Assembly (NCBI GenBank): GCA_913061125.1
Contig: CAJXUB010000004.1
Span: forward strand, 1 to 64,000
Length of the DNA: 64,000 nucleotides
Reading direction: 5' to 3'
From: an uncultured Flavobacteriaceae bacterium
Lineage (GTDB): Bacteria > Bacteroidota > Bacteroidia > Flavobacteriales > Flavobacteriaceae
Shown piece after piece: positions 25,075 to 33,943 of the stretch. Each line of letters starts with the position of its first letter. Positions within the stretch are counted from its first letter, which is position 1. The notes below the pieces were generated by a model, which was given only the letters and a program-made list of their open reading frames with translations, was not told the DNA's origin and did no database searches. The position numbers and the translations under genes were made by a program.

Positions 25075-27649
25075 ATGCAGAATTTCTACTGGCATTAATG
25101 ATCCCATACAGGGTTCGAGTGACAATTTTTTCAAACACCTCAATTTGTGTTTTATCCAGTGTTTTTTGCTTTTGCAACTGCTGTATTTTTCGAAGTGCAT
25201 ATTGCTGTATGGTAACCAACGGCAATACTATGGATTCTCTAACCTCGATGGAGGCTTTGCCACTCGGCTCATTTTCCATCAACGCTTTCTGACCTGAAAC
25301 CTTCAAAAGAAGTTCTAAAGTCAATTGATATTCCTCATAAATGATGGCCCAAAATTCGCCAAACTCCTCATCCTCAGCCATATACTTGGTCAACGGAAAA
25401 AAGGACTTGCTTAAGGACATCATACTATTTTCCAGCAATGTTTTAAAGAAACTCGATTCGTTATAAAGCGCTACGACTTTATCCATTTCACCACGATCCG
25501 CGAACGCTTTAATGGCTGTTCCAACTCCAAAAAACCCAGGAACATTTTGCTTCAGCTGACTCCACGACCCCACAAACGGGATGGCTCTTAAATCTGAAAA
25601 AATCAATGTGTCCGATTTGGATCGTTTTGATGGGCGGCTGCCAATATTGGCTTTCGCGTAATATTTTAAAGTACTGATGCGCTCCAAATAAGGAACAAAC
25701 TTGGGGTGATCCTTAAAATCTTGATAGGCCTGATAGCTCAATTCTGCCAACTTATTCATGGTGGCACGATGTTGATCTGTAAAACCTTTATTCTCTGCTT
25801 GCAATTTATTAGACAAACCGGAACTGATCAATTGTTCAAGATTGTATTTTGATGAGTCGGGGGTGCCAAAGTTAGAGCTAATCGTTTGGCCCTGTATGGT
25901 TAGCTGAACTTCTCTGTCTTCAATGGTTGGGCCTAACGAAGCATAAAACTGATGGGTTTTTCCACCACCACGTGCAGGCGGTCCGCCTCGCCCATCGAAA
26001 AAGACAACATCAATATTATATTCTTTTGAAATCGCTGTAAGGGCTTCTTTAGCTTTGAATATTGCCCAATTGGCCATAAAATAACCGCCGTCTTTTGTAC
26101 CGTCCGAAAACCCAAGCATAATCGTTTGTTTTTGACCTCTAGATTTCAAGTGTGCTTTATAGGCCTTATTCGAATACAATTGCTTCATTACCTGAGGTGC
26201 ATTTTTCAAATCTGTAACAGTTTCAAACAATGGTACGATATCGATGGTCAATTGATCTTGAAACGCTACAAGTTTCAGCATCGCATAAAGCTGCATGACA
26301 TTTAGGGCCGTTTGATTGTTACTGATAATGTATCGATTGGCCCCTTTTTCACCATTTTGATGCTGAATATCCTTAACCACTTGAATGGTTTTTAGGGTGT
26401 TAAAAACCAATTCATCTTGAAAGATTGAAATATCGAGTTGACCCTCCAGTTTCGAAATGACTTCAATTTGTTCGTCCTCAGTTAAATGGTTGTAATTCTC
26501 AGGAAAAATTCCAAGATTCTGACTCAGACAAGTCTCTACCATTTTTGAAAAAACAGTGTGATGAATTCTACTATCTTGTCGGATGTCAAGAGAAGCAAAA
26601 TGATACCCAAACAATTGGGTTTTATTGATTAGACTTGTAATTTCATTGAGGTACAACGCATGAAAATCGCGTTTTACAACAGCTTTAATGGCTTTTAACT
26701 CGGCAACAAAACCATCGAAGTCAAAGCCGTCGGGTTGCGCAACGCTGTTGTAAAGAGTTGTGATTAAAGCTCCCAACCGATCCTCGACCCCACGGAAGGT
26801 TAATTTGCGTTTGAGTTTTTTCAAATCTCTGGCATAATTTTTAAGTAAAGTACTTTTCAATAAGCCGGCCACTCTTAGGGTAGTGTCCGGAAGGACGTAC
26901 GGGTTTCCATCGCGGTCGCCCCCAGGCCAGAATCCGATATTAATAATTTCGTTCTGAAGAACTTTATGGTCATAAATATTCTGTTGAATGTAATCAAAAA
27001 TAGATCCAAAAGAATTATAAAACACATTTTCAAGATACCAAATAAGGTTAACCGCTTCGTCGTAGGGCGTGGGTTTTTTGTGTTTAAAAAATGGCGTTTT
27101 ACCCAATTGAGCCAAGAGGTTATTGATTCGTTCGATGTCGTTATCTTGAATGGCTTCTGTTAGGTCTGTAATAATTCCCAAAACTGATCCGGGGTAAAAT
27201 TGTGTCGGGTGGGCCGTCAATACAATACGCACTTTGAATTCGTTCAAATACGCTTTCAAATCCTCAATTTTATTGTCCGAAAACGCTTTTTCTTTCAAAC
27301 TTCGCAAAGTCCCAATACCATCCATGTTGTTAATGACTGGAAAAGCAGCATCTTCAATGGCGTCAAACAAGACCACTTGACGCTCGATGTATTGTATAAA
27401 TCTAAACAGCAATTTGATTTGACTTTTCTTGGTACGTCTGGCTTGATATTTTTTAAAAAAAGTTTCAACAATGGTGGTCGGGTTATCGCCCGCAGCGTAC
27501 CCTTTTTCACAAGTTTCATGAAATAATGGCAACAAAACGCCCGTTTTTGTAATTTGATCAAACGGCAAGGTCATGAATATGCTGTTGTAGATCTGAAACT
27601 TAGACAATACATTTTGTTTGAAACGTTCTAATTTAGGTTTTACGGCCAT
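25073..27649 (-). CDS. ppc: Phosphoenolpyruvate carboxylase
   Basis: About 858 residues from ATG 27649; the track start at 27655 is a TTG two codons earlier. Motifs: the catalytic histidine region VLTAHPTQFYPGS (about 145), GGDRDGNPYV (about 245), LGFSDGTKDGGYFMANWA and the glycine-rich FFDGRGGPPARGGG. The canonical TAHPTE is TAHPTQ here, and the C-terminus ends RNSA instead of RNTG, so this is a diverged lineage. It carboxylates PEP to oxaloacetate, the anaplerotic step feeding 2-oxoglutarate to the nearby glutamate synthase. Monocistronic, with its own -7 element at 27672. Confidence 0.93.
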   Translation of the reverse strand: MAVKPKLERFKQNVLSKFQIYNSIFMTLPFDQITKTGVLLPLFHETCEKGYAAGDNPTTIVETFFKKYQARRTKKSQIKLLFRFIQYIERQVVLFDAIEDAAFPVINNMDGIGTLRSLKEKAFSDNKIEDLKAYLNEFKVRIVLTAHPTQFYPGSVLGIITDLTEAIQDNDIERINNLLAQLGKTPFFKHKKPTPYDEAVNLIWYLENVFYNSFGSIFDYIQQNIYDHKVLQNEIINIGFWPGGDRDGNPYVLPDTTLRVAGLLKSTLLKNYARDLKKLKRKLTFRGVEDRLGALITTLYNSVAQPDGFDFDGFVAELKAIKAVVKRDFHALYLNEITSLINKTQLFGYHFASLDIRQDSRIHHTVFSKMVETCLSQNLGIFPENYNHLTEDEQIEVISKLEGQLDISIFQDELVFNTLKTIQVVKDIQHQNGEKGANRYIISNNQTALNVMQLYAMLKLVAFQDQLTIDIVPLFETVTDLKNAPQVMKQLYSNKAYKAHLKSRGQKQTIMLGFSDGTKDGGYFMANWAIFKAKEALTAISKEYNIDVVFFDGRGGPPARGGGKTHQFYASLGPTIEDREVQLTIQGQTISSNFGTPDSSKYNLEQLISSGLSNKLQAENKGFTDQHRATMNKLAELSYQAYQDFKDHPKFVPYLERISTLKYYAKANIGSRPSKRSKSDTLIFSDLRAIPFVGSWSQLKQNVPGFFGVGTAIKAFADRGEMDKVVALYNESSFFKTLLENSMMSLSKSFFPLTKYMAEDEEFGEFWAIIYEEYQLTLELLLKVSGQKALMENEPSGKASIEVRESIVLPLVTIQQYALRKIQQLQKQKTLDKTQIEVFEKIVTRTLYGIINASRNSA

Positions 27650-27671
27650 AATCAAAGACTTAAATGAGGTA

Positions 27672-27679
27672 CAAATATA
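27672..27679 (-). promoter_or_regulatory. -7 element (TATATTTG) of ppc
   Basis: TATATTTG on the minus strand fits TAnnTTTG, 22 bp upstream of the ATG at 27649. No -33 TTTG at the normal distance. The rest of 27680-27938 is AT-rich with nothing else recognised. Confidence 0.4.
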
Positions 27680-27938
27680 GTAAAGCCCAGTTCTAAAGTA
27701 AGATATGAGTTGTGAATTGTGAATTTGATAATATTTGAAGATATATTTGAAAAAAATTAAAAATTTTACAAGGAATTCTAATTTTTCTATTCCTAAAAAA
27801 CACCCATCTAAAAATCATCGCCATCATCTGAGTCTAATTTAATACCATTCTTTGAAGTCAAAACTATGTCAATCTTATCTTAAAAATGAAACTTAAAAAA
27901 AGTTTATCCGTATATTCGAGTTTTAAAAATTTCGACAA

Positions 27939-28916
27939 ATGAGCAAACCCGACTTCATCAAAACCCTTTCTATCCCTGCCATTGCCGCACCTATGTTTTT
28001 AATTTCCGGCCCAAAACTGGTCATTGAATGTTGCAAACGTGGAATTGTAGGAACGTTCCCTGCGTTGAATCAACGCACCACAGAGGGATTTGAACAGTGG
28101 GTGATTGAAATTAAAACTGAACTGGAAGCTTTTGAAAAAGAAACTGGTAAAAAAGCAGCCCCATTTGGCGTAAACTTAATTGTGCATCAAACCAATCCTA
28201 GGGTGCAAGCCGATCTTGCTGTGTGTGTCAAGCATCAGGTTCCCATTATCATAACCTCATTGGGGGCTGTCCCTCAGCTGGTTGGTGCAATTCACAGTTA
28301 TGGCGGATTGGTATTTCATGACGTTATTAAAAAACGACATGCTCAAAAGGCGGCAGAAGCTGGAGTGGACGGGCTTATTTTGGTTTGTGCTGGTGCGGGT
28401 GGACACGCCGGAACCCTGAACCCCATGCCATTTATTTCGGAAGTCAAGCAATTTTTTAAGAAAACCATCATTTTATCGGGCTGTATCAGTAACGGAAGAG
28501 ACATTGCATCTGCCCTTCAAATGGGGGCCGATTTGGCCTATATGGGTACCCGTTTTATCAACACAAAAGAAAGTAAAGCGTCCGAAGAATATCGAAAAAT
28601 GATTATAAACTCTGGCGCAAGCGACATCGTTTATACAGCCGCAATTTCTGGCGTATCTGCAAACTTTTTACGACCGAGTTTGGAAGCCATGGGCATCACA
28701 GAGGAGATGTTATCCAGCACCAAAAAAATTGATTTTGGAAAAGAACTTTCGGCCGCAGAAAGTGAGGCCAAAGCTTGGAGCACACTTTGGTCGGCTGGAC
28801 AAGGGGTTACAAGCATCCAAGACAACCCTGCTGTAAAAGAACTTATTGAACAAATGAAAGATGATTTTATTCGTGCGATTAAAGCACAGAGTAAGTTACT
28901 TGAGATTTACGAATAA
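27939..28916 (+). CDS. Nitronate monooxygenase (2-nitropropane dioxygenase-like)
   Basis: 325 residues, cytosolic. The TIM-barrel FMN enzyme family is recognised from IAAPMFLISGPKLV at the N-terminus, GVNLIVHQTNPR, VLVCAGAGGHAGT-type phosphate/FMN loop (LILVCAGAGGHAG, about 150) and GADLAYMGTRFINTKES (about 205). It would oxidise alkyl nitronates such as propionate-3-nitronate. Substrate not determined. Monocistronic, convergent with lysE-type gene 17 bp away. A TATATTCG sequence upstream is one base off the -7 consensus. Confidence 0.88.
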   Translation: MSKPDFIKTLSIPAIAAPMFLISGPKLVIECCKRGIVGTFPALNQRTTEGFEQWVIEIKTELEAFEKETGKKAAPFGVNLIVHQTNPRVQADLAVCVKHQVPIIITSLGAVPQLVGAIHSYGGLVFHDVIKKRHAQKAAEAGVDGLILVCAGAGGHAGTLNPMPFISEVKQFFKKTIILSGCISNGRDIASALQMGADLAYMGTRFINTKESKASEEYRKMIINSGASDIVYTAAISGVSANFLRPSLEAMGITEEMLSSTKKIDFGKELSAAESEAKAWSTLWSAGQGVTSIQDNPAVKELIEQMKDDFIRAIKAQSKLLEIYE

Positions 28917-28933
28917 TAACTCTGGATTTTATT

Positions 28934-29554
28934 TCATCCGTTTAAAATTACTAGTGCAATTCCAACAAAGAAACCAACTTGCAAACGCTTCAAGAGTTTT
29001 ATTTTTTTTGGTGAATCTAAAAATAATTTTGAGAAAAATTCCGACAGAACAACAAACAAGGAAAAAACAATGAAAGAGGTCGCTATAAACAAAAAACCCA
29101 GAGCATAAAATTGTTCAAACAGCGTTAGAGAATCACTAAACAAAAAAGCAGGAAAAAAGGCCAAAAAGAAAATGGATACTTTTGGATTGAGAACATTCAT
29201 AATGAACCCTTGTCGGAACAATTGAACAGAGTTTTGTGGTGGAACTTTGATGGATAACGCATCAAAACGTTCTTTGGATTGATAAACTTTAACCGCCAAA
29301 TAAATCATATAAAACGCACCAAATCCTTTTAAAATCCAAAAAAAAACCTCATTGGACTGAATAAAAGCAGACAATCCGAAAGCCACCAAAGTGGTATGAA
29401 CAAGACAACCCGTCATCAGGCCAAACACCACCGCCATCCCCGATGTTTTGCCATAAGCAGCACTCTGAATTAAGACAAATATATTATCAGGACCTGGTGA
29501 AAAAGCCAACGTTGCTGTGGCCGCCACAAACGATATTAAAATACTGTAGTCCAA
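28934..29554 (-). CDS. LysE family amino-acid exporter
   Basis: 206 residues with six hydrophobic segments. The diagnostic LAFSPGPDNIFVL at residues 16-28 is the family signature, followed by GMAVVFGLMTGC and FIMNVLNPKVSIFFLAFFPAF. LysE/RhtB exporters expel amino acids or analogues from the cytoplasm. The start is TTG at 29554, only 2 nt after the pyrD stop, and no in-frame ATG or GTG exists upstream before a stop, so coupling to pyrD is likely. No reason in the context for an amino-acid specificity. Confidence 0.9.
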   Translation of the reverse strand: MDYSILISFVAATATLAFSPGPDNIFVLIQSAAYGKTSGMAVVFGLMTGCLVHTTLVAFGLSAFIQSNEVFFWILKGFGAFYMIYLAVKVYQSKERFDALSIKVPPQNSVQLFRQGFIMNVLNPKVSIFFLAFFPAFLFSDSLTLFEQFYALGFLFIATSFIVFSLFVVLSEFFSKLFLDSPKKIKLLKRLQVGFFVGIALVILNG

Positions 29555-29556
29555 TT

Positions 29557-30600
29557 CTAAAAAGATGATTGCTTTCTAATGAGAGCTTTGTTGATTCGTT
29601 TAACAAGAGCGGGGCCTTCATAAACAAAACCCGTGTAAATCTGAACAAGATCAGCACCAGCTTCAATTTTATCAAGAGCATCGTCTTCAGAATGAATCCC
29701 TCCAACGCCAATAATCGGGAACGCTTTTTGGCTCTTTTCGGCAAGATACCGAATTACGGCCGTACTTTTAGCTTTAATCGGCTGACCGCTTAAACCGCCA
29801 TTTCCGATTGCATTCAAAGTGGTATTTGGCGTTTTTAAATCCTTTCTTGAAACCGAAGTATTGGATGCAATGACCCCCTCGATTTGGGTGCTGTCAATAA
29901 GCGCTATAATTTCATCCAATTGGTTGTGATTCAAATCGGGGGCTATTTTGAGAAGAATCGGTTTTTGTTTGTCAAATTTGGCATTTAAGCGTTTCATTTC
30001 CAAAATTAATTCTTCCAAATAATCTTTATCGGTCAGCTTGGCATGACTCCCCACATTGGGGCAACTCACATTAAGAACAAAATAATCTACATAAGGATGT
30101 AACGCCTCGAAACAGGTCGCATAATCGGTGGTATAATCGTTGGGGTGTGTTTCGGTATTTTTTCCAATATTTCCTCCAATAATGATACGTTTAGAATTTT
30201 GTTTTAATTTTGAAATAACGGCATCCAAACCGGCATTATTAAACCCCATTCGGTTGATCAAACCCTCATCGTCTTTCAGTCGAAAGAGGCGTTTTTTAGG
30301 GTTTCCTTCTTGAGGTTTTGGGGTTACTGTTCCGATTTCAATAAATCCAAAACCAAAATTGGTAAGCTCTTCAAAGAGGACTGCATTTTTATCAAATCCT
30401 GCAGCTAAACCTACGGGATTTTTAAATTTCAAGCCAAACAATTCGCGTTCCAACGCCGGGTGATTCACTTGAAATAGAGCTCGAATTAGAGGCGAAACAA
30501 AAGGAATTTTTGAGAGAAGTTTAATGGCATCAAAAGTAAAATAATGAATCGTTTCTGGATCAAACTTAAACAGTATAGAACGGACAATCGATTTGTACAT
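29557..30600 (-). CDS. pyrD: Dihydroorotate dehydrogenase (quinone), class 2
   Basis: 347 residues. The N-terminal amphipathic helix region ([20 protein letters not shown]) is that of class 2 enzymes, which bind membrane quinone. FMN and substrate motifs: [34 protein letters not shown] with the class 2 catalytic serine, [10 protein letters not shown] and [13 protein letters not shown]. It oxidises dihydroorotate to orotate in pyrimidine synthesis. Followed by the LysE-like gene in the same transcript. A -7/-33 pair lies upstream at 30618-30645. Confidence 0.96.
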   Translation of the reverse strand: MYKSIVRSILFKFDPETIHYFTFDAIKLLSKIPFVSPLIRALFQVNHPALERELFGLKFKNPVGLAAGFDKNAVLFEELTNFGFGFIEIGTVTPKPQEGNPKKRLFRLKDDEGLINRMGFNNAGLDAVISKLKQNSKRIIIGGNIGKNTETHPNDYTTDYATCFEALHPYVDYFVLNVSCPNVGSHAKLTDKDYLEELILEMKRLNAKFDKQKPILLKIAPDLNHNQLDEIIALIDSTQIEGVIASNTSVSRKDLKTPNTTLNAIGNGGLSGQPIKAKSTAVIRYLAEKSQKAFPIIGVGGIHSEDDALDKIEAGADLVQIYTGFVYEGPALVKRINKALIRKQSSF

Positions 30601-30617
30601 AAACCCCTATTTAAGCG

Positions 30618-30645
30618 CAAAAATACATTAAATTGTGACACCAAA
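30618..30645 (-). promoter_or_regulatory. pyrD promoter (TTTG-N16-TATTTTTG)
   Basis: On the minus strand TTTG (30645-30642) and TATTTTTG (30625-30618), 16 bp apart, lie 17 bp upstream of the pyrD ATG. Spacing is slightly short for the consensus. Confidence 0.45.
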
Positions 30646-30664
30646 AAAGAAACGGATTCCATAC

Positions 30665-30695
30665 TTGTCTCTTTGGATTGGGTTATTTATTTTTG
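30665..30695 (+). promoter_or_regulatory. pepT promoter (TTG-N20-TATTTTTG)
   Basis: TTG at 30665-30667 and TATTTTTG at 30688-30695, 20 bp apart, precede the pepT ATG by 16 bp. The intergenic region is shared with divergent pyrD. Confidence 0.5.
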
Positions 30696-30711
30696 AAAAA
30701 AGCTTCAGCCC

Positions 30712-31953
30712 ATGCTCAACAAACAGCACATTTTAGAACGATTTTTACGCTATGTCACCATCGATACCGAAAGTGACCCCAATTCAAACACCACCCCCAG
30801 TACTGATAAACAGTGGGTTTTGGCCAAACAATTGGCCGAAGAATTGGAGCAAATTGGCATGACTGAGGTTTCCATTGACGAAAACGCCTATGTGATGGCC
30901 ACCCTGCCTTCTAATGTTGATCACGATGTTCCGGCCGTTGGATTCATTTCTCATTTTGATACCTCCCCCGATTTTACAGCGGCGAATGTCAAGCCACAAA
31001 TCATTGAAAATTATGACGGTAAAGATATCTATTTAAATAGAGAAAAAAACATCGTGCTATCGCCCAGCTATTTTGAAGATTTATTACTTTATAAAGGTCA
31101 GACCCTCATTACCACCGACGGCACCACCCTATTGGGCGCCGATGACAAAGCTGGAGTTTGCGAAATTGTAAGTGCCATGGAATACCTCATCCAGCATCCA
31201 GAGATTAAACATGGCCCCATTAAAGTGGGCTTTACCCCAGATGAAGAAATTGGACGAGGCGCGCACAAATTTGACGTTCAAAAGTTTGGGGCACAATGGG
31301 CCTACACCATGGACGGCAGTCAAATTGGCGAATTGGAATATGAAAATTTTAATGCTGCCAGTGCAGTCATTACCATAAAAGGAAAAATTGTTCACCCCGG
31401 TTATGCCAAAGGAAAAATGGTCAATTCCATGTATTATGCCCAACAGTTTATAGAGGCCCTACCCAAAGACGAAACGCCAGAGACCACAGAGGGCTACGAA
31501 GGGTTTTACCACTTGCATTCCATTGAAGGTAAGGTGGAGCAAACGGTATTAAAATACATCATAAGAGACCACGATTTAATTCGATTTAACGACCGAAAGA
31601 CCACCATCCAAAGTCTTGTCAAAAAAATGAATAATAACAGCGACAAAGCCACTTTTGAAGCCGTTGTTACGGATCAATATTTTAACATGAAAGACAAAGT
31701 CACCCCAGTGATGTACATCGTGGATATTGCTCAGGAGGCCATGACTGCGTTGGGGATTACCCCATTAATTAAACCCATCCGTGGAGGAACGGACGGCTCA
31801 CAACTGAGTTATATGGGGCTGCCCTGCCCAAACATTTTTGCGGGCGGTCATAACTTTCATGGCCGATACGAATATGTCCCCCTCGAAAGCATTTTGAGCG
31901 CCATTCGAGTCATTTGTAAAATCGTGGAACTAACCCAAAAACGGTACCAATAA
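30712..31953 (+). CDS. pepT: Peptidase T (tripeptide aminopeptidase)
   Basis: 413 residues, the family's usual length. Zinc-binding M20 motifs are present in order: GFISHFDTSPDF (His and Asp), LLGADDKAGV (bridging Asp), DEEIGRGAHKFD (catalytic Glu and ligand Glu) and FAGGHNFHGRYEYVPL (C-terminal His). YTMDGSQIGELEYENFNAA is typical for PepT. It removes N-terminal residues from tripeptides in the cytosol, recycling peptides that secreted peptidases generate. Monocistronic, ending at a strong bidirectional terminator that it shares with convergent yajC. Confidence 0.96.
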   Translation: MLNKQHILERFLRYVTIDTESDPNSNTTPSTDKQWVLAKQLAEELEQIGMTEVSIDENAYVMATLPSNVDHDVPAVGFISHFDTSPDFTAANVKPQIIENYDGKDIYLNREKNIVLSPSYFEDLLLYKGQTLITTDGTTLLGADDKAGVCEIVSAMEYLIQHPEIKHGPIKVGFTPDEEIGRGAHKFDVQKFGAQWAYTMDGSQIGELEYENFNAASAVITIKGKIVHPGYAKGKMVNSMYYAQQFIEALPKDETPETTEGYEGFYHLHSIEGKVEQTVLKYIIRDHDLIRFNDRKTTIQSLVKKMNNNSDKATFEAVVTDQYFNMKDKVTPVMYIVDIAQEAMTALGITPLIKPIRGGTDGSQLSYMGLPCPNIFAGGHNFHGRYEYVPLESILSAIRVICKIVELTQKRYQ

Positions 31954-31959
31954 AACCAA

Positions 31960-31988
31960 AAAAAGCGGCCTATTTAGCCGCTTTTTTT
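31960..31988. terminator. Bidirectional terminator between pepT and yajC
   Basis: AGCGGC-CTATTTA-GCCGCT (31964-31982) with A residues before and seven T after works on either strand. Confidence 0.85.
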
Positions 31989-32004
31989 AAAACTATTTGC
32001 TGGA

Positions 32005-32289
32005 CTATTTAGACGGCGCATTGAGTTTTTGAGTCATCTCCATAGAAATTGCCGAACGGTCAAACTTAATTTTTCCGGCACCAGTTTCAATCACACAAGA
32101 ATCGTCTTTGGCATTAAGGGCAGCAACCTTACCGTGCATTCCCGACTTGGTCACAACACGGTCACCCTTCTTTAGAGCGGCAGCAAATTGCTTTTCTTTT
32201 TTAGCCCGTTTCATTTGTGGAGCGATCATAAAAAAATAGAACACCACCAATATCAAAATAAAGGGCATAAAACTACTCAATCCTTCCAT
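32005..32289 (-). CDS. yajC: Preprotein translocase subunit YajC
   Basis: 94 residues. One transmembrane helix (FMPFILILVVFYFFMIAPQMKR, positions 7-28) is followed by the conserved cytosolic domain KKGDRVVTKSGMHGKVAAL. YajC associates with SecDF and the Sec translocon at the inner membrane. It is the last gene of the nusB-DUF1573-yajC run, an order common in flavobacteria. Confidence 0.95.
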   Translation of the reverse strand: MEGLSSFMPFILILVVFYFFMIAPQMKRAKKEKQFAAALKKGDRVVTKSGMHGKVAALNAKDDSCVIETGAGKIKFDRSAISMEMTQKLNAPSK

Positions 32290-32310
32290 AAGTATTTCAA
32301 ATTTAATGGA

Positions 32311-32790
32311 TTATTGCTTCTTTACAGCAGGAACAGCAGCCGTTGGATCGGGCTTGACAAATGCTGTAATTCGAACCTGCTCTCTTCCTTTCTCACTGTT
32401 GGTTGTAAGCGTAACGGTTTTGGACACTTTATTAGCTCCTTTTCCGTTAAATTTAACCGTAAATTGAGAGGACTCGCCCGGCATCAAAGGTTCTTTGCTC
32501 CAGCCTTGTGGTACCGTACACCCACAAGTACTTTTGATGTCCGTTACGACCAAAGGCGACTTCCCGGTATTGGTATAATTAAACGTCGTTTCAACGGGTG
32601 TTCCATTTTCAATCTCGCCAAAATCGTGTAAGGTTTTATCAAAAGTCACTTCCGGAAAAACAATGGCCATAGCGTCGCGCTCTGCAGCTTTTTCGACATT
32701 CTCTTGATTAATTTTTTCAGCGGCCTTTTCCTTGCATGAGGTTGACAACAAGAGGGCCAAAACAAAAACACTTAAACGTATTCTTTTCAT
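32311..32790 (-). CDS. DUF1573 lipoprotein
   Basis: 159 residues. Lipoprotein signal MKRIRLSVFVLALLLSTSC. The mature part is a single immunoglobulin-like DUF1573 domain: VTFDKTLHDFGEIENG, then TNTGKSPLVVTDIKSTCGCT and VKFNGKGANKVSKTVTL. The motif STCGCT is the family hallmark. Function unknown; members are abundant in Bacteroidota envelopes. It lies between nusB (50 bp upstream) and yajC (21 bp downstream), so probably co-transcribed. The C-terminus is Pro/Ala-rich. Confidence 0.93.
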   Translation of the reverse strand: MKRIRLSVFVLALLLSTSCKEKAAEKINQENVEKAAERDAMAIVFPEVTFDKTLHDFGEIENGTPVETTFNYTNTGKSPLVVTDIKSTCGCTVPQGWSKEPLMPGESSQFTVKFNGKGANKVSKTVTLTTNSEKGREQVRITAFVKPDPTAAVPAVKKQ

Positions 32791-32840
32791 TTGATATGGT
32801 TTTAAGTTAATAGTTAAATTTGTGGTTAAATGTAATAAAA

Positions 32841-33779
32841 TTACTGCAAACCACGTCCTTTCTTGTTTAAGGTTTTTTGATTTTCGTAATCTTTAACAAT
32901 TTTATCCAAAATTCCATTGATAAAGACATTACTTTTTGGTGTAGAATAATCTTTGGCCAACTCGATGTATTCATTGATGGTTACCCGTACGGGGATACTG
33001 GAAAATTCGTTTAACTCACAAAGTGCCATTTGCAACAAAATAAAATCTGTGGTTGCAATTCGGTCTTTGTCCCAATTTGTCGTATTGGCAACAATCACAT
33101 CATTGTATTGCTGCCGATGTTTCACAGTTTTTTGCAACAGTTGAAACCCAAAATCTTGATCATCTTGATCCTTAAATAGTGGGGGACTAAAATAATCGGG
33201 CTTTATGTTTGGACTGAACTTTTGAAACAATTTAACCAAAAAGGTATTGACAACAGGTAAGTCGTCCACCCAAGTCAGATTTTGATCTTGAAGGTAGTCG
33301 TACAATTTAGGATCCGGAGCCACAACAGTTTTAAAAAGCGCCACAATAAAATGGGCATCCGCTTGTAGAGAATTTGTGGAAGTTGTCATGTATTGTTCAT
33401 ACAAATCACTCTTAAGCATGGCCCTAAAAATTAGATCTACAAACTCCCCATCCTTGTCCCAATGGTTAATCTTGTGAGAGTCCAATTCCGCTTGAAGAGT
33501 TGCGTTGTGCTCTAAGGCCAAAAGAAGGGCATTGTTCACAAACTTCATGTTGGGGTTTGCATCTTCGGGGGTAGCTAAATGCTTGCGTTGAGCTTTCGCT
33601 TGATGCGCAACAGCGCGCTTTCTGATATGGGTCATCAAAGACAACAACACCAAATACAATCGGTACATGCTTTTCATGTTTTCCTCCAGTAGTGTGACCC
33701 GTTGGTCGGGGTTTTCATGACTGGGTTCGGCATACAGAACTTGCATGACTTTGGCGCGGATGTGGCGTCTGTTGAGCAT
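32841..33779 (-). CDS. nusB: Transcription antitermination factor NusB, long Bacteroidota form
   Basis: 312 residues, about twice the length of E. coli NusB. The N-terminal start MLNRRHIRAKVMQVLYA and the C-terminal ATTDFILLQMALCELNEF...RVTINEYIELAKDYSTPKSNVFINGILDKIV match NusB. The middle (about 50-200) is an insertion seen in Bacteroidota homologues. NusB with S10 (NusE) binds boxA RNA to antiterminate rRNA operons. It leads the nusB-DUF1573-yajC transcript and diverges from an ABC exporter. Confidence 0.93.
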   Translation of the reverse strand: MLNRRHIRAKVMQVLYAEPSHENPDQRVTLLEENMKSMYRLYLVLLSLMTHIRKRAVAHQAKAQRKHLATPEDANPNMKFVNNALLLALEHNATLQAELDSHKINHWDKDGEFVDLIFRAMLKSDLYEQYMTTSTNSLQADAHFIVALFKTVVAPDPKLYDYLQDQNLTWVDDLPVVNTFLVKLFQKFSPNIKPDYFSPPLFKDQDDQDFGFQLLQKTVKHRQQYNDVIVANTTNWDKDRIATTDFILLQMALCELNEFSSIPVRVTINEYIELAKDYSTPKSNVFINGILDKIVKDYENQKTLNKKGRGLQ

Positions 33780-33847
33780 AATCTAAAAGAACTTATGTAT
33801 TGAATTTAAACGGTTTAAAAATAAAACGGTTTTATTTTTTTGCGCTT

Positions 33848-33855
33848 CAAAAATA
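33848..33855 (-). promoter_or_regulatory. -7 element (TATTTTTG) of nusB
   Basis: TATTTTTG on the minus strand, about 68 bp upstream of the nusB ATG. No clear -33 element. Confidence 0.4.
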
Positions 33856-33921
33856 GTGTTAATTCTCTGTCTTTGAATTAAAAAATCGTTTTTTTTTAAC
33901 AGACTTTATAAATGCTAAAAG

Positions 33922-33929
33922 TATCTTTG
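33922..33929 (+). promoter_or_regulatory. -7 element (TATCTTTG) of the ABC exporter gene
   Basis: TATCTTTG fits TAnnTTTG exactly, 14 bp before the ATG at 33944. No -33 TTTG at the usual spacing. Confidence 0.4.
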
Positions 33930-33943
33930 CAAAGCACAGGGTT

